From Kiritimatiellia bacterium (GTDB lineage: Bacteria; Verrucomicrobiota; Kiritimatiellia; UBA8416; SLMC01): a stretch of DNA of 40,589 nucleotides. The stretch covers positions 1-40,589 of the forward strand of contig SLKS01000140.1 in NCBI GenBank assembly GCA_007134465.1, given 5' to 3'. Positions 18,760-28,466 of the stretch are shown piece after piece. The position numbers and the translations under genes were made by a program. Positions within the stretch are counted from its first letter, which is position 1; every line of letters begins with the position of its first letter. The notes under the pieces are model-generated. The model was given only the letters and a program-made list of their open reading frames with translations. It made no database searches and was not told the DNA's origin.

Positions 18760-19932
18760 ATGACAACCGCTCCCAGCCCCGTCCAGCGCCGCAAGCCGAA
18801 TCCGTCCGATCGTCCAAGGCCCGGCGCCTATACGCCGCGCGAACGCATGCTTCGCGCGCTGAACCACCAGAAGACGGACCGCCTGCCCATTTCGCCCTGC
18901 GGCTTGAGCCCGTATACATGGCATGCCGATTTCCCCGATTATTGGCCGATCCTTGACGTGGCGGAACGGCATTGCGAGTTCCTGTGCAAACTCGGCATTT
19001 CCACGGGCCACGGCTTGTCGAAAGCGGACGCGTGGAACATGAAAACCGAAAAGGAGACGCTGGGCGAACGCAAGACCGAGCGCATGGAACTGCCCACCCC
19101 GCGCGGCACGCTAACGCAAGTCCGCGTGCACGACCGCTCGGTGGGCAGTTGGGCCACCGCGAAAAGTTTGGTCAACGACATGGACGAGCTGGACGCGCGG
19201 GACAGCCTGCCCTTCGAGCCGCTGGACGCGCGCGTGGACGGCATCCGCGAATTCGAGGCGGAAATCGGCGATGCCGGCCTCGTCTATTGCAGCGGCATTC
19301 AGAACGCCTTGCTGAACGCCTGCTGGGGCATGAGCGAGGAATTCCGCACGGTCTTCTGCTTCACCGAACAGGAACGGCTGCGCCGCATGGTGGAAACCGC
19401 GCAGGAACGGCTGCTCGACTATACGACACGGCTGCTCGATGCCGGCGCCGGTCCCGTCTTCCGCTGGTACGCCATCGAGGATTTCGTGGAACCGATGATG
19501 CCTCCCAGCTTCGTGGACGAGTTCATCGTGCCCTACGACCGCGAAATCGTCCGCTTGATCCACGAGCGCGGCCATAAGGTCGTCATGCATTGCCACGGCC
19601 GGCTGGGCGCGCAGATCGAGCGCATGCTCGCCATCGGCGTGGACGGAGTGGACTGCGCCGAAAGCCCCCCGCAAAACGACATTGATTTGGCGGGCATGAT
19701 CGAAAAGGCCGAGGGCCGTCTCGCGATCTGGGGTTATATCCAGTACGAAGACCTGGCGCGCAAGACGGGCGACGAAATCGAAGCCATGGTGCGGGCGGCG
19801 GTCGAAGCGGGCGGAACCGAAGGCCGCTACATTCTAAGCCAGGCGGCCAGCCCCTGGACAGCCGAGATAGACGCGCGCACGCGCGACAACTGGATTCGCA
19901 TGATCGAAGCCGGCGTCCGCTATGGGGGGTAG
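18760..19932 (+). CDS. Uroporphyrinogen decarboxylase (URO-D)-family protein
   Basis: YTPRERMLRALNHQKTDRLPI start, VMHCHGRLGAQIERMLAIGVDGVDCAE, WGYIQ; resembles URO-D/corrinoid methyltransferase-like members rather than HemE. Confidence 0.82.
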   Translation: MTTAPSPVQRRKPNPSDRPRPGAYTPRERMLRALNHQKTDRLPISPCGLSPYTWHADFPDYWPILDVAERHCEFLCKLGISTGHGLSKADAWNMKTEKETLGERKTERMELPTPRGTLTQVRVHDRSVGSWATAKSLVNDMDELDARDSLPFEPLDARVDGIREFEAEIGDAGLVYCSGIQNALLNACWGMSEEFRTVFCFTEQERLRRMVETAQERLLDYTTRLLDAGAGPVFRWYAIEDFVEPMMPPSFVDEFIVPYDREIVRLIHERGHKVVMHCHGRLGAQIERMLAIGVDGVDCAESPPQNDIDLAGMIEKAEGRLAIWGYIQYEDLARKTGDEIEAMVRAAVEAGGTEGRYILSQAASPWTAEIDARTRDNWIRMIEAGVRYGG

Positions 19933-20015
19933 CGTGTCGGGTATGGCTTGTCGGGTGTCCGTCGGCGGGCGGGCGCGCAGCCCAGTAACCAGCAGCCACT
20001 GATCAGTCACGCTGA

Positions 20016-20166
20016 AGTTTACGGCAAAGGTGACGACGGAGTTTGAATCGGAGGAGTTTACGAGGCAGTTTGCGTTGGAAGAAGAGGCGTGGCGATTTCG
20101 TCTGTTCCGTAAACTATGCCGTCAACGGCATCGAAACTAACTCCATCGTGATCTTTGCCGTGAACT
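20016..20166. repeat. Inverted-repeat element (151 bp) with 28-nt terminal arms
   Basis: Left arm AGTTTACGGCAAAGGTGACGACGGAGTT (20016-20043) versus reverse complement of right arm AGTTCACGGCAAAGATCACGATGGAGTT (20139-20166), 24/28 matches; complementarity continues imperfectly inward. Confidence 0.65.
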
Positions 20167-20253
20167 GTTTCGATTGCGCTGTGCGAAGCGGGTGTTCAAA
20201 CAATCCCGAGACAAAAGATACGCGCAAAAACGTGTGTCTTCCCGAAAAAGCCT

Positions 20254-20748
20254 TCACGATTGCGGTTCGGCGATGGTGTGGCGGCCGGATTTCGCGTTGC
20301 GCCTCAGCAGGAGTTCGATTCGGGCCAATTCGGCTTTCCAGTCGTTCAAGACGCGGATACGCTCTTTCATTTCGGGATTCTCCGCAAGCTTGCCGTCCGC
20401 GAACTCCGCGTATTCCCGGTGCGCTTGCTGCACATTCTCGCGAGCCTGGACCATGGCCGGATCGCCATGGGGACGGCCTTCGGCGGCAAGTTTCTGAAAC
20501 GCTTGATTGGCGGCCTGCATTCGCGCGCGAGCCTGCGCGGCTTCCGGATCCCGGCGAACGGTTTCGCGCGCGATATGCAATTCGCGCTCGGCGGCTTCAA
20601 TGCGTTTCTTCAGTTCGGCACGCCGCTGCACAAGAACCAGCACGTCCTGATCGGCATCCTGGGGACGCCGGGCTTCCGCGCCCGCAGGACACAGGATCAG
20701 CGCCGCGACCAGCAAACTCCAGAACACGAACAAAGGAATTCTTTTCAT
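20254..20748 (-). CDS. Secreted helical/coiled-coil hypothetical protein
   Basis: Signal peptide MKRIPLFVFWSLLVAALILCPAGAEA followed by charged helical repeats. Confidence 0.7.
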   Translation of the reverse strand: MKRIPLFVFWSLLVAALILCPAGAEARRPQDADQDVLVLVQRRAELKKRIEAAERELHIARETVRRDPEAAQARARMQAANQAFQKLAAEGRPHGDPAMVQARENVQQAHREYAEFADGKLAENPEMKERIRVLNDWKAELARIELLLRRNAKSGRHTIAEPQS

Positions 20749-20848
20749 CGCCTTCTCCTATAGCAGAAATCGTTCTTCATGCTGGAAAACATACGAAATT
20801 CGTACAGCTTGGTCAAGGCGGAAAACCAGGCGCCCTCCCTCGCAACAT

Positions 20849-20913
20849 AAGGCAGTTCTGCGGGGCTTGGTCGTGAGAGCCTGTCTATAGCGTTCAGAAG
20901 CCGGGATGCGCCC
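20849..20913 (+). repeat. 65-bp dispersed repeat, copy 1
   Basis: AAGGCAGTTCTGCGGGGCTTGGTCGTGAGAGCCTGTCTATAGCGTTCAGAAGCCGGGATGCGCCC; 60/65 identical to 28467-28531. Confidence 0.9.
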
Positions 20914-20918
20914 CCTCC

Positions 20919-21572
20919 TCAAGACATATCCTCGCCAGGCGGAACGGCTCGCGCGAGCGACGCCAGCGTTTCGCCCCATTCCTGCCGGGCTGCGGCCAGA
21001 GCACGGCCGCGATGCGAAAGAGCGTTCTTCTCCGCCGGCGCCATCTCCGCAAACGTTTGCGCGAAGCCTGTCGGAACAAAAAGCGGATCGTAGCCGAAGC
21101 CATGGCCGCCCCGTTCCGCTTCGGCGATGATTCCCTCGCACGCGCCTTCCACCGTGCGCGCGGTGCCGTCGGGCGCGGCCAGGGCCAGAACGCAGCGGAA
21201 CCGCGCGCGCCGGGACGGCGCATGGTCCAGCGCGGTCAGCAGTTTCCGGTTGTTGGCCGCATAGTCGGGCGGCTCGCCCGCGTAGCGCGCGGAACGCACG
21301 CCCGGCGCGCCGCCCAGCGCCTCGACTTCCAGACCCGAATCGTCGGCCAACGCCCAACGCCCGGTCAAAGTCGCCAGCGTGACGGCTTTCTTGACGGCGT
21401 TCTCCTCGAACGTGACCCCGTCCTCCTCCACCTCCGGCAGCTCGGGGCTATCCGCCGCCGAGACAACGCGCAAACCGGGCACCGACAGCAAAGCGCGAAT
21501 TTCCTCGCACTTGTGGCGGTTGCGCGAAGCGATCAGCAACGCGTCGGCGCTCATGGCCGGTTCCTTTGTCAT
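20919..21572 (-). CDS. rdgB: XTP/dITP diphosphatase (RdgB/HAM1 family)
   Basis: LLIASRNRHKCEEI, WALADDSGLEVEALGGAPGVRSARYAG, GYDPLFVP, SHRGRAL. Confidence 0.93.
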   Translation of the reverse strand: MTKEPAMSADALLIASRNRHKCEEIRALLSVPGLRVVSAADSPELPEVEEDGVTFEENAVKKAVTLATLTGRWALADDSGLEVEALGGAPGVRSARYAGEPPDYAANNRKLLTALDHAPSRRARFRCVLALAAPDGTARTVEGACEGIIAEAERGGHGFGYDPLFVPTGFAQTFAEMAPAEKNALSHRGRALAAARQEWGETLASLARAVPPGEDMS

Positions 21573-21646
21573 TCGGCTCCTTCGCTCGGCGAATCGCTTG
21601 ACGCGCCCGTCGCGGCGCGGAACAATTCTGACCAAATCCTGCAGGT

Positions 21647-23224
21647 CTAGCGTTCCTTCATGCCGCCCGCATACGTGATCACAGCCATGGTTCGATATTG
21701 CTTGTGCGGACCGACATTGACGCCTGTGACTCGGAAATCGGGGTTGTAGATGTTGATGCGATGCCCGCGATCGGGAACCCCGTCGTCTATGATCAGTTGC
21801 AGCACGATCTCGCGCGCGGTCGAAAACCCGTAGGCGATGTTTTCGGCACATCGCTGTTGCCATTGGCCATGACGGGAAATGCGATCCGCAGGCCGACTCT
21901 TGTCGGATCCGTCATGGCCGACCATGCCTCTGGGGCCCGTGTCCCGAACATGGTCCGCCGCGGCGAGCGAAAGCCCTTTGGAAGGCGCAAGCGGCCGGAC
22001 CGGCCGGGCCTTATCGAGGAATGCGATGGCTTCGTCCACTGCCGCCACGCCTTCTTGCGTACGACGGCGGGTGCTGCCGGACACATGAATGTTCCCCTGA
22101 AATCCGCGCCGATAGGCGCGCGCGAATTCCGCGTAGGCGGCCGGTTTCGTACGCGCGAGATTCTGCTCCGCGACTATTTCCTTTTCGAGCCGCGTCAGGT
22201 AATCGGCGTCTATCCCTTCGACGGGCACAATGCCGCCGCCGGCAAACAGCGTTTCCGGGCTCAGCCGCCACAGCGCGAAGCTCTGGCGCGGCGCGCGCAA
22301 ACCGACAACCAGCCATTCCCCGTTCCGACTGACAGCCAAACACGTCGGTTCGGTAACGAACGGATCGAATCTGTGCAAGGGTTCCAGTGTCCGGCCGCAG
22401 TGCAGAAACACGATCCTGCCTTGTCCGGCGCTGGCCAGGATGCGGTTATCCCCGCTTAAGGCCAAGGCATTAATGCGGCCCCTGTGATGCCTTGCCGTCG
22501 CGGACGGCGTCTCGGGGTCGGCCGCCCACAGGGCCAGCCGGCCGTCGGAACCGGCCACGACAAGTCCTTGGCCCTGGTCCGTAAACGCCAGACCGGACAC
22601 TTGCCCGCCGCTGTGCGGAACCCTGCGCTCGATCGCCCCGCCTTCCGCATGCCAAACGAGCGCCTGCCGGCCGCCGGCGCCGGCCAGCCGCTTGCCGTCC
22701 GGCGAAAAAACAACCGTGGCCGATTCCCCGGCGCCTGTGGACAGACGCTCGGTTTCCGCCCATGTGTCCGTATCGAACAGACGGATCGTTCCGTCCGATC
22801 CGGCGGCGGCCAGCCGCTTGCCGTCCGGCGAAAAAGCCAACGCCACGATTCGCCGGGCATCGGTGTCCACAGCCCGGATCGGCTTTCCGGTCTCGCTGTC
22901 CCAGATGTACAGCCGATTGTATCCTCCCGCCACAAGATGACGACCGACAGGAGCGAATGCCACGGAAACGGCGGAACCGCCCGGAATCAGCAGCGCGTGC
23001 TTTTCGCTGCCGTCTTCCATCGCCAGCAGATGAACACGCCGATTCGAGCCCGCCAGCGCCAGCCGCGAACCGTCGGGACTGAAGGCGGCAGCCTGCACAG
23101 TCCCGTAGGCCCGACCCGTCGCCCGTTCGCTCGCCGCCTCCTCGCTCATGACAGGCGTGCGAAGCAACGCGAACGCCACAACCGCTAGACCCGCCCGCCT
23201 GAAACCGTCTATCGTCCTTTTCAT
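21647..23224 (-). CDS. Secreted WD40-like beta-propeller fused to C-terminal CAP/SCP-like domain
   Basis: Repeated FSPDGKRLAxAG(S/G) blades; C-terminal EQNLARTKPAAYAEF ... AADHVRDTGPRGMVGHDGSD ... CAENIAYG ... GHRINIYNPDFRVTGVNVG. Confidence 0.87.
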   Translation of the reverse strand: MKRTIDGFRRAGLAVVAFALLRTPVMSEEAASERATGRAYGTVQAAAFSPDGSRLALAGSNRRVHLLAMEDGSEKHALLIPGGSAVSVAFAPVGRHLVAGGYNRLYIWDSETGKPIRAVDTDARRIVALAFSPDGKRLAAAGSDGTIRLFDTDTWAETERLSTGAGESATVVFSPDGKRLAGAGGRQALVWHAEGGAIERRVPHSGGQVSGLAFTDQGQGLVVAGSDGRLALWAADPETPSATARHHRGRINALALSGDNRILASAGQGRIVFLHCGRTLEPLHRFDPFVTEPTCLAVSRNGEWLVVGLRAPRQSFALWRLSPETLFAGGGIVPVEGIDADYLTRLEKEIVAEQNLARTKPAAYAEFARAYRRGFQGNIHVSGSTRRRTQEGVAAVDEAIAFLDKARPVRPLAPSKGLSLAAADHVRDTGPRGMVGHDGSDKSRPADRISRHGQWQQRCAENIAYGFSTAREIVLQLIIDDGVPDRGHRINIYNPDFRVTGVNVGPHKQYRTMAVITYAGGMKER

Positions 23225-23359
23225 GTTTACACCTTCCCGGAGAACCGTTACGGTAGTTGCCCTGTTCTGTATCAAACGCTCGCCGAACAGGCAAGAACTA
23301 AGGGTTCGCGCAGAAATTAAGAAGAAACGCGCATCTTTACCGGAAAGGATTTGGCGCGC

Positions 23360-23998
23360 ATGCCCGGATTGCTGAGAGATATCGGCGATGACGACCCGCT
23401 GGACAGGCCCCGCGCGGGCGGGCTCTGGATCGGCGGCGATTTCTTTGCCAATGCGGCCGCGAAATTCTGGCAGGGCCTGCTGGACGAACTGACCGAATTC
23501 TTCCCGAACTGTTCGCTGATCGAACTCTCCGCTCCTTCTGTTGGGCGGCTCGAGCCCGATCTGCTGTTTCCCGAACGCGCCTTGCAACGGCAGCTTGACG
23601 ACCTGCAGTTCGCCGATCCGACCCTCGCGCTGGCGGATGCGCTCGCCGAACTGAATCTAATGGGCCCGCCTTCGCCGGTTCAGGCCAGGCTTTTCGAGGG
23701 CCGCGAAACGATCCTGTCTCGGACAATGCCTCCGGAAAGCCTGGACGCGGAAACTTTTTCCTATCTGCTTGCCTGGCAGTTCCAGTGGGCGGGCATTCCC
23801 GCCACACGCTGGAACGAGCTGCAATTGAGCGGCATCGTTCAGGGAAAAGCTCCGGATCGGGAGCGAATGTACCGCATGACGTTCAGCTTGGCAGGGAGGC
23901 CTTTATCCGAAGGCCTGATCGCCCGTTCGTTTTCACTCGTGCCCCGCGTCACCACCGCCACCCCTGCTAGCGTCGGCGGCGAGCGGAATAGACTTTAA
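23360..23998 (+). CDS. Hypothetical protein
   Basis: 213-codon ORF with a purine-rich upstream region; no recognised domain. Confidence 0.6.
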   Translation: MPGLLRDIGDDDPLDRPRAGGLWIGGDFFANAAAKFWQGLLDELTEFFPNCSLIELSAPSVGRLEPDLLFPERALQRQLDDLQFADPTLALADALAELNLMGPPSPVQARLFEGRETILSRTMPPESLDAETFSYLLAWQFQWAGIPATRWNELQLSGIVQGKAPDRERMYRMTFSLAGRPLSEGLIARSFSLVPRVTTATPASVGGERNRL

Positions 23999-24002
23999 GG
24001 CG

Positions 24003-24839
24003 CTACGCGTTCAGGCGGAAGATGCGGGCTATGCCGTACAAGGTCAGGTCGGGATCGAACACGAACGGCAGTTCGACCTGGCTCAGGACCCAGCGGGCGA
24101 AACCGCCTGTGGCGCACAGAGTCGCCTTCGGCGCCCGCAAATCGCGGCGGATGCCCGCCACGATGGCCGCCACCATGCCGCCGTAGCCAAGCCGCGCGCC
24201 AATGCGCATCGCCGCCTCCGTACTGCGCCCGATCGCGCCGCGCGCTCCGCCGGCCCTCAAAGCAATGCGCGGCAGCAACGCCGTCCGTTCGCAGAGATAG
24301 TCGGTCATCAACGGCAGGCCCGGCGCGATGACGCCGCCTGTGTAGGCGCCACGCGCGGATACGATGTCGAAGGTCACCGCCGTGCCGAAATCGGCCACGA
24401 TCGCCGGCGCGCCGTAACGGGCCAGGGCGGCGGACGCGTTGGCCAGACGGTCGGCGCCGATCGTGGCCGGTTTCGGATAATCCACCGTCACGCCCAGATC
24501 GAGCGTATGCCGAATCGGCAAGGGAGCCCGGCCGGTCGCCTTCTCCAGTTCCCGGCTCCACTGCGGCACGGCGGCGGGCACCACCGAACACAGCGCGGCG
24601 CCTGCGACGTCGGCGCCGGCCAGCGCCGACCGAATCGCCCGCGCTACGGCAGCCGACTTCTGTTCGCCGCCGGGCAAACGGACAACGCGGCCCGCGCGTT
24701 CGCCGCGCACCACGGCCAGCGAGACGCTCGTGTTGCCCACGTCCACGGCCAGGCACGCACGGGTATCGCCTCGGCTTGTGCCGGATTGAAGCGAAGAAAC
24801 ACGCGCCCGCTTCTTTCGGATATTCGGCTCTCTCTTCAT
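24003..24839 (-). CDS. coaX: Type III pantothenate kinase
   Basis: CLAVDVGNTSVSLAVV, VDYPKPATIGADRLANA, VADFGTAVTFDIVS, GGVIAPGLPL. Confidence 0.93.
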   Translation of the reverse strand: MKREPNIRKKRARVSSLQSGTSRGDTRACLAVDVGNTSVSLAVVRGERAGRVVRLPGGEQKSAAVARAIRSALAGADVAGAALCSVVPAAVPQWSRELEKATGRAPLPIRHTLDLGVTVDYPKPATIGADRLANASAALARYGAPAIVADFGTAVTFDIVSARGAYTGGVIAPGLPLMTDYLCERTALLPRIALRAGGARGAIGRSTEAAMRIGARLGYGGMVAAIVAGIRRDLRAPKATLCATGGFARWVLSQVELPFVFDPDLTLYGIARIFRLNA

Positions 24840-25471
24840 AGCATGGCTTCCGCGCAGTCCAGCCAGCGGTCCGCGAGCAGTTCGTGACCGGCGGGCGTGG
24901 GATGCACGCCGTCGTCGAGCCAATGCGCCGCGGGCGCTGCCTCGAGCGCGTGATTGATCGCCGCCTGAAACGGCACGAAACAAGCCCCGCTTTCCCTGGC
25001 CAAACGCGCGACAATCTCGCCGCGTCTCCGCACATCGTCCGCCCACGCCGATGTCACCTCGCCGCAAAGCGCGACGAACGGCTCGCACAGAACCAGCTTC
25101 GCCGCCGGCAATTCGCGGCGGGTCCAGTCGAGCAGCATGCGATAGACCGTTTCGTACCGGTCGAGGTCCACGCCGTTGCCGCGCGTGAATTCGTGCCAGG
25201 TGTCGTTGACACCCACGAGCAGGCTGATCAGGTCCGGACGCAGCCGGATGGCATCCGTTTTCCAGCGGGCATAGACATCCACGATGCGGTCGCCGCTCGC
25301 GCCCCGGTTGAAGAACGCCCATCCTTCGTTCGGCCGACGGCGCAGCAGGCGTCCGGCAATGCGCGTCGCGTAGCCATGGCCAAGCCCCTTGCTGCGATTC
25401 GGCTCCTCCACCGACCGGTCGCGGCCGGCATCGGTAATGGAATCGCCTTGAAACAGGATGCGACGCGCCAT
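24836..25471 (-). CDS. SGNH/GDSL-type hydrolase
   Basis: ILFQGDSITDAGRD, NRGASGDRI, VGVNDTWHE, DGVHPTPAGHELLA. Confidence 0.92.
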   Translation of the reverse strand: MARRILFQGDSITDAGRDRSVEEPNRSKGLGHGYATRIAGRLLRRRPNEGWAFFNRGASGDRIVDVYARWKTDAIRLRPDLISLLVGVNDTWHEFTRGNGVDLDRYETVYRMLLDWTRRELPAAKLVLCEPFVALCGEVTSAWADDVRRRGEIVARLARESGACFVPFQAAINHALEAAPAAHWLDDGVHPTPAGHELLADRWLDCAEAML

Positions 25472-25475
25472 GCGT

Positions 25476-26339
25476 TCACGCCTCCTTCTCGATTTCGAGA
25501 GACAGATCGGCGGCTGCCGCCGAATGGGTCAGGCAGCCGAGCGAAATGGCGTTCACTCCCGTTCGCGCGTAGGCCTCGACATTGTCCAGCGCAATGCCGC
25601 CCGACGCTTCCAGGCGGCTGCGTCCCGCGCATAGTTCCACGCAGCGCCGCAGCGCGTCCGGGGCCATGTTGTCGAGCAGAATCCAGTCGGGCGCCCCGTC
25701 CAGCGCATCGGTCAGCTCGGCTTCGTTCTCCACTTCGATCTCGATGGTTAGGCCGGGAAACGCCTGCCGGCAATGGCGCACGGCATCCGCCAGCCGCCGC
25801 CCTTCGCCGCCCGACCACAAAGCGCGATGGTTGTCCTTGATCAGAATCCGATCGTAGAGACCTTGGCGATGGTTTTCGCCGCCACCGCAGGATACGGCGT
25901 ATTTTTCGAGCGCGCGCAGACCGGGCGTCGTCTTGCGCGTATCGAGAATCGCCACGCCGTAGCGGCCGGCAACAGCAACGAAACGCCGGGTCAAGGTGGC
26001 AATGCCGGTCAGACGCTGCATGAAATTCAACGCTGTTCGTTCGGCCGTCAGAATGGCGCGCGCGCTGCCGCGCACGGTGAACAGCGCCTGGCCGGCCTCC
26101 GCGCGACCGCCATCCGGCACGAGCGTTTCGCACGCGAGACTCGGGTCCGTCTCCCGAAAGCACAAGGCCGCCACCGGCCCGCCCGCCACCGTCACCGGAT
26201 GCCGCGCCAGGATCGTCGCCCGCCGCCGGGCCGTCTCCGATACCAGCGCCAGCGTCGTCGCGTCGCCGGACCCGACGTCTTCCGCCAGCGCGCGCCGGAC
26301 CGTTTCCGCCACCGCTTCGTCCGCCAACCAGTCGCTCAT
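25476..26339 (-). CDS. nadC: Nicotinate-nucleotide pyrophosphorylase (carboxylating)
   Basis: EDVGSGDATT, ERTALNFMQRLTGIAT, DTRKTTPGLRALEKYAVSCGGGENHRQGL, IEVEVEN-type motif, ASGGIALDNV. Confidence 0.95.
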   Translation of the reverse strand: MSDWLADEAVAETVRRALAEDVGSGDATTLALVSETARRRATILARHPVTVAGGPVAALCFRETDPSLACETLVPDGGRAEAGQALFTVRGSARAILTAERTALNFMQRLTGIATLTRRFVAVAGRYGVAILDTRKTTPGLRALEKYAVSCGGGENHRQGLYDRILIKDNHRALWSGGEGRRLADAVRHCRQAFPGLTIEIEVENEAELTDALDGAPDWILLDNMAPDALRRCVELCAGRSRLEASGGIALDNVEAYARTGVNAISLGCLTHSAAAADLSLEIEKEA

Positions 26340-27532
26340 GGCTGCGCCCCGCTCCAGCGACAGGGCATGTAGCAGGGGCCTGCTGTCGCCTTGTCGGCTT
26401 CGACCGCGATCGGGAAACGATGGTCGAGCCGGTGATAGTTCGTCTTGTGATCCGGCGAATGAACGGAAAAGGAGAACAGGTACGCGCCCGTACCCAGGCA
26501 AAGCGGATGCAGCGTGAAACGCACGCGGCCTTCCCCTTCGGCCTGCGGCACGGCGAACCCTTCGATCTGCGTGTTGTTGCCGTACAGCAACCGCCCGTCG
26601 CGATCGGAAACGGAAAAACCGAACACCGGGTTTTCCACGCGCGTGGCCGCGCGCCAGCGAATCTCCGCCGTCAGGCTCTCCCCCCAGCGGAACGTGTCCG
26701 TCCGCGCGCCGGTCCCGTCGGAGAAGATCACATCCTCGATCCGGATTTCGCCCGTTCCCCATTCCCGCGCCTGTCCGGCGGCCGCCCCTTGCCGGGCCGC
26801 CAGCACGCGATAGCGGCCGACCATGCCCTCCGCGTCGCCAACGCCCAGAACCTTGCCCTGGTCGAGCAGCAGAATCCGGTCGCTGATGGCCTGGATCGCC
26901 GACAGATCGTGCGACACCATCAGCATTGTCTTGCCGCGCCGCTTGAACTCGCGCATCTTGTTCAGGCATTTGGCCTGGAAATCGGCATCTCCAACCGCCA
27001 GCGCCTCGTCCACGAGCAGAATGTCCGGGTCCACCTCCACCGCCACGGAAAAGCCGAGCCGCACAACCATGCCCGAGGAATAGTGGCGCACCGGCTGGTC
27101 TATATGGCTGGCAATCCCGGCGAAATCCACAATGGCGTCGAAGCGCCGAATCATGGTGCGGCGCGACAGACCCATGATCGCCCCGTAAAGAAACACATTC
27201 TCGCGCCCGGTCAGATCGGGATGGAAACCCGCTCCGAGTTCGAGCAGCGACGACACCGTGCCGCGCGCCGTCACCGTGCCGGAGGAGGGCGTCATGGCGC
27301 CGGCCGCAATGGACAGCAACGTGCTCTTGCCCGAGCCGTTCGCCCCGATAATGCCCAGCGTTTCGCCCGGCATCACGTCGAACGAAACCTTGTCCAGCGC
27401 GTGAAACACCCGGCGCCCGCGCCGGGAACGCACCCACTCCAACGCCAGCGCTTTCAGCGTGCGCCCTCCTTTCGGGCACAGCCGAAACGCCTTTGTCACT
27501 TCGCGCATCGTTATGGCAGGCTTGTCGCTCAT
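26336..27532 (-). CDS. wzt: ABC-type polysaccharide exporter ATP-binding protein with C-terminal Wzt-like domain
   Basis: IIGANGSGKSTLL, HYSSGMVVRLGFSVAVEVDPDILLVDEALAVGD; C-terminal beta domain. Confidence 0.9.
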   Translation of the reverse strand: MSDKPAITMREVTKAFRLCPKGGRTLKALALEWVRSRRGRRVFHALDKVSFDVMPGETLGIIGANGSGKSTLLSIAAGAMTPSSGTVTARGTVSSLLELGAGFHPDLTGRENVFLYGAIMGLSRRTMIRRFDAIVDFAGIASHIDQPVRHYSSGMVVRLGFSVAVEVDPDILLVDEALAVGDADFQAKCLNKMREFKRRGKTMLMVSHDLSAIQAISDRILLLDQGKVLGVGDAEGMVGRYRVLAARQGAAAGQAREWGTGEIRIEDVIFSDGTGARTDTFRWGESLTAEIRWRAATRVENPVFGFSVSDRDGRLLYGNNTQIEGFAVPQAEGEGRVRFTLHPLCLGTGAYLFSFSVHSPDHKTNYHRLDHRFPIAVEADKATAGPCYMPCRWSGAQP

Positions 27533-27539
27533 CGCAAGA

Positions 27540-28328
27540 TCACAGCTCGTCCGCAAACCGTTTTTCCGTCGCCCGAAACAGGCCCAGCCCCGCCGGCAAC
27601 AGCGCCCAGGCCACCGCGAACGACAGCCAGACGCTTTCCCCGCCCGCGATCGGTTCCGACATCAGCGCAAAGCGGTAGGCCGACAATATGCCGCTCATCG
27701 GATTCAAATACACGGCCGCGCTCAAGCGTTCGGGCAATATCGCCATCTGTAAGTCCATGGAATAGAAAACAGGACTCATAAAGAACCACGCCAGCAGACC
27801 CACCCCCACGGCATGCTCCGTATCCCGGAAAAACACGCTCGCGGCCGAAAACGCCAGCGCCAAGCCCAGGCACAGCGCCGCGTGCGTCGCCAAGACCAGC
27901 GGCAGCGTCCACAGCGCCTGAAAATCGGCTTTCACAATCAGCAGAAACACCAGCAGCACCGCGAAGGTGAGCAGGAAATTGACCCCGTTCGCCAGCACGG
28001 TCGAAACGGGCAGAATATGGCGGGGAAACGCGGTCTTCTTGATCAGGTTCGCATTGCCGCTGATCGCACTCAGCGAATCGTTCAGGCTCATGGCCAGATA
28101 CTGCCACACCACGATGCCCACCACCAGAAACGGGAGAAAATCCTCGCGACCCAGATTCCAGCGCATGATGCGCGCGAACACCGAATAGATCGCGATCATG
28201 AACAAGGGCGCCAGCAGCGTCCAGAAAAAGCCAAGCGCCGAATTCTTGTAGCGAATCTTGATGTTGCGCGCGATCAGGATCGCCAGCAACTCCTTGCGCT
28301 CGCAAAGCTCTCCGAAAAAACCGCGCAC
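27540..28328 (-). CDS. wzm: ABC-2 type polysaccharide exporter permease
   Basis: LLAILIARNIKIRYKNSALGFFWTLLAPLFMIAIYSVFARIM, YLNPMSGILSAYRFAL; GTG start proposed at 28328. Confidence 0.88.
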   Translation of the reverse strand: MRGFFGELCERKELLAILIARNIKIRYKNSALGFFWTLLAPLFMIAIYSVFARIMRWNLGREDFLPFLVVGIVVWQYLAMSLNDSLSAISGNANLIKKTAFPRHILPVSTVLANGVNFLLTFAVLLVFLLIVKADFQALWTLPLVLATHAALCLGLALAFSAASVFFRDTEHAVGVGLLAWFFMSPVFYSMDLQMAILPERLSAAVYLNPMSGILSAYRFALMSEPIAGGESVWLSFAVAWALLPAGLGLFRATEKRFADEL

Positions 28329-28466
28329 GCCCCCACCCTCTTCCCTGGAACAGGTTCCCGCCTTCAACAAGGCTTTAAACGAAACCCGACATTTCCAAAG
28401 CCGGCATGGGAATGCAAGGAAAAACGCGGCGCCCACCGTTCAGGCGCCTCGCATTCATTCGGGCGC

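Noticed and set aside
26340-27479. Upstream part of the 667-aa ORF 25476..27479
   Set aside because: Out-of-frame read of wzt; NadC starts at 26339.
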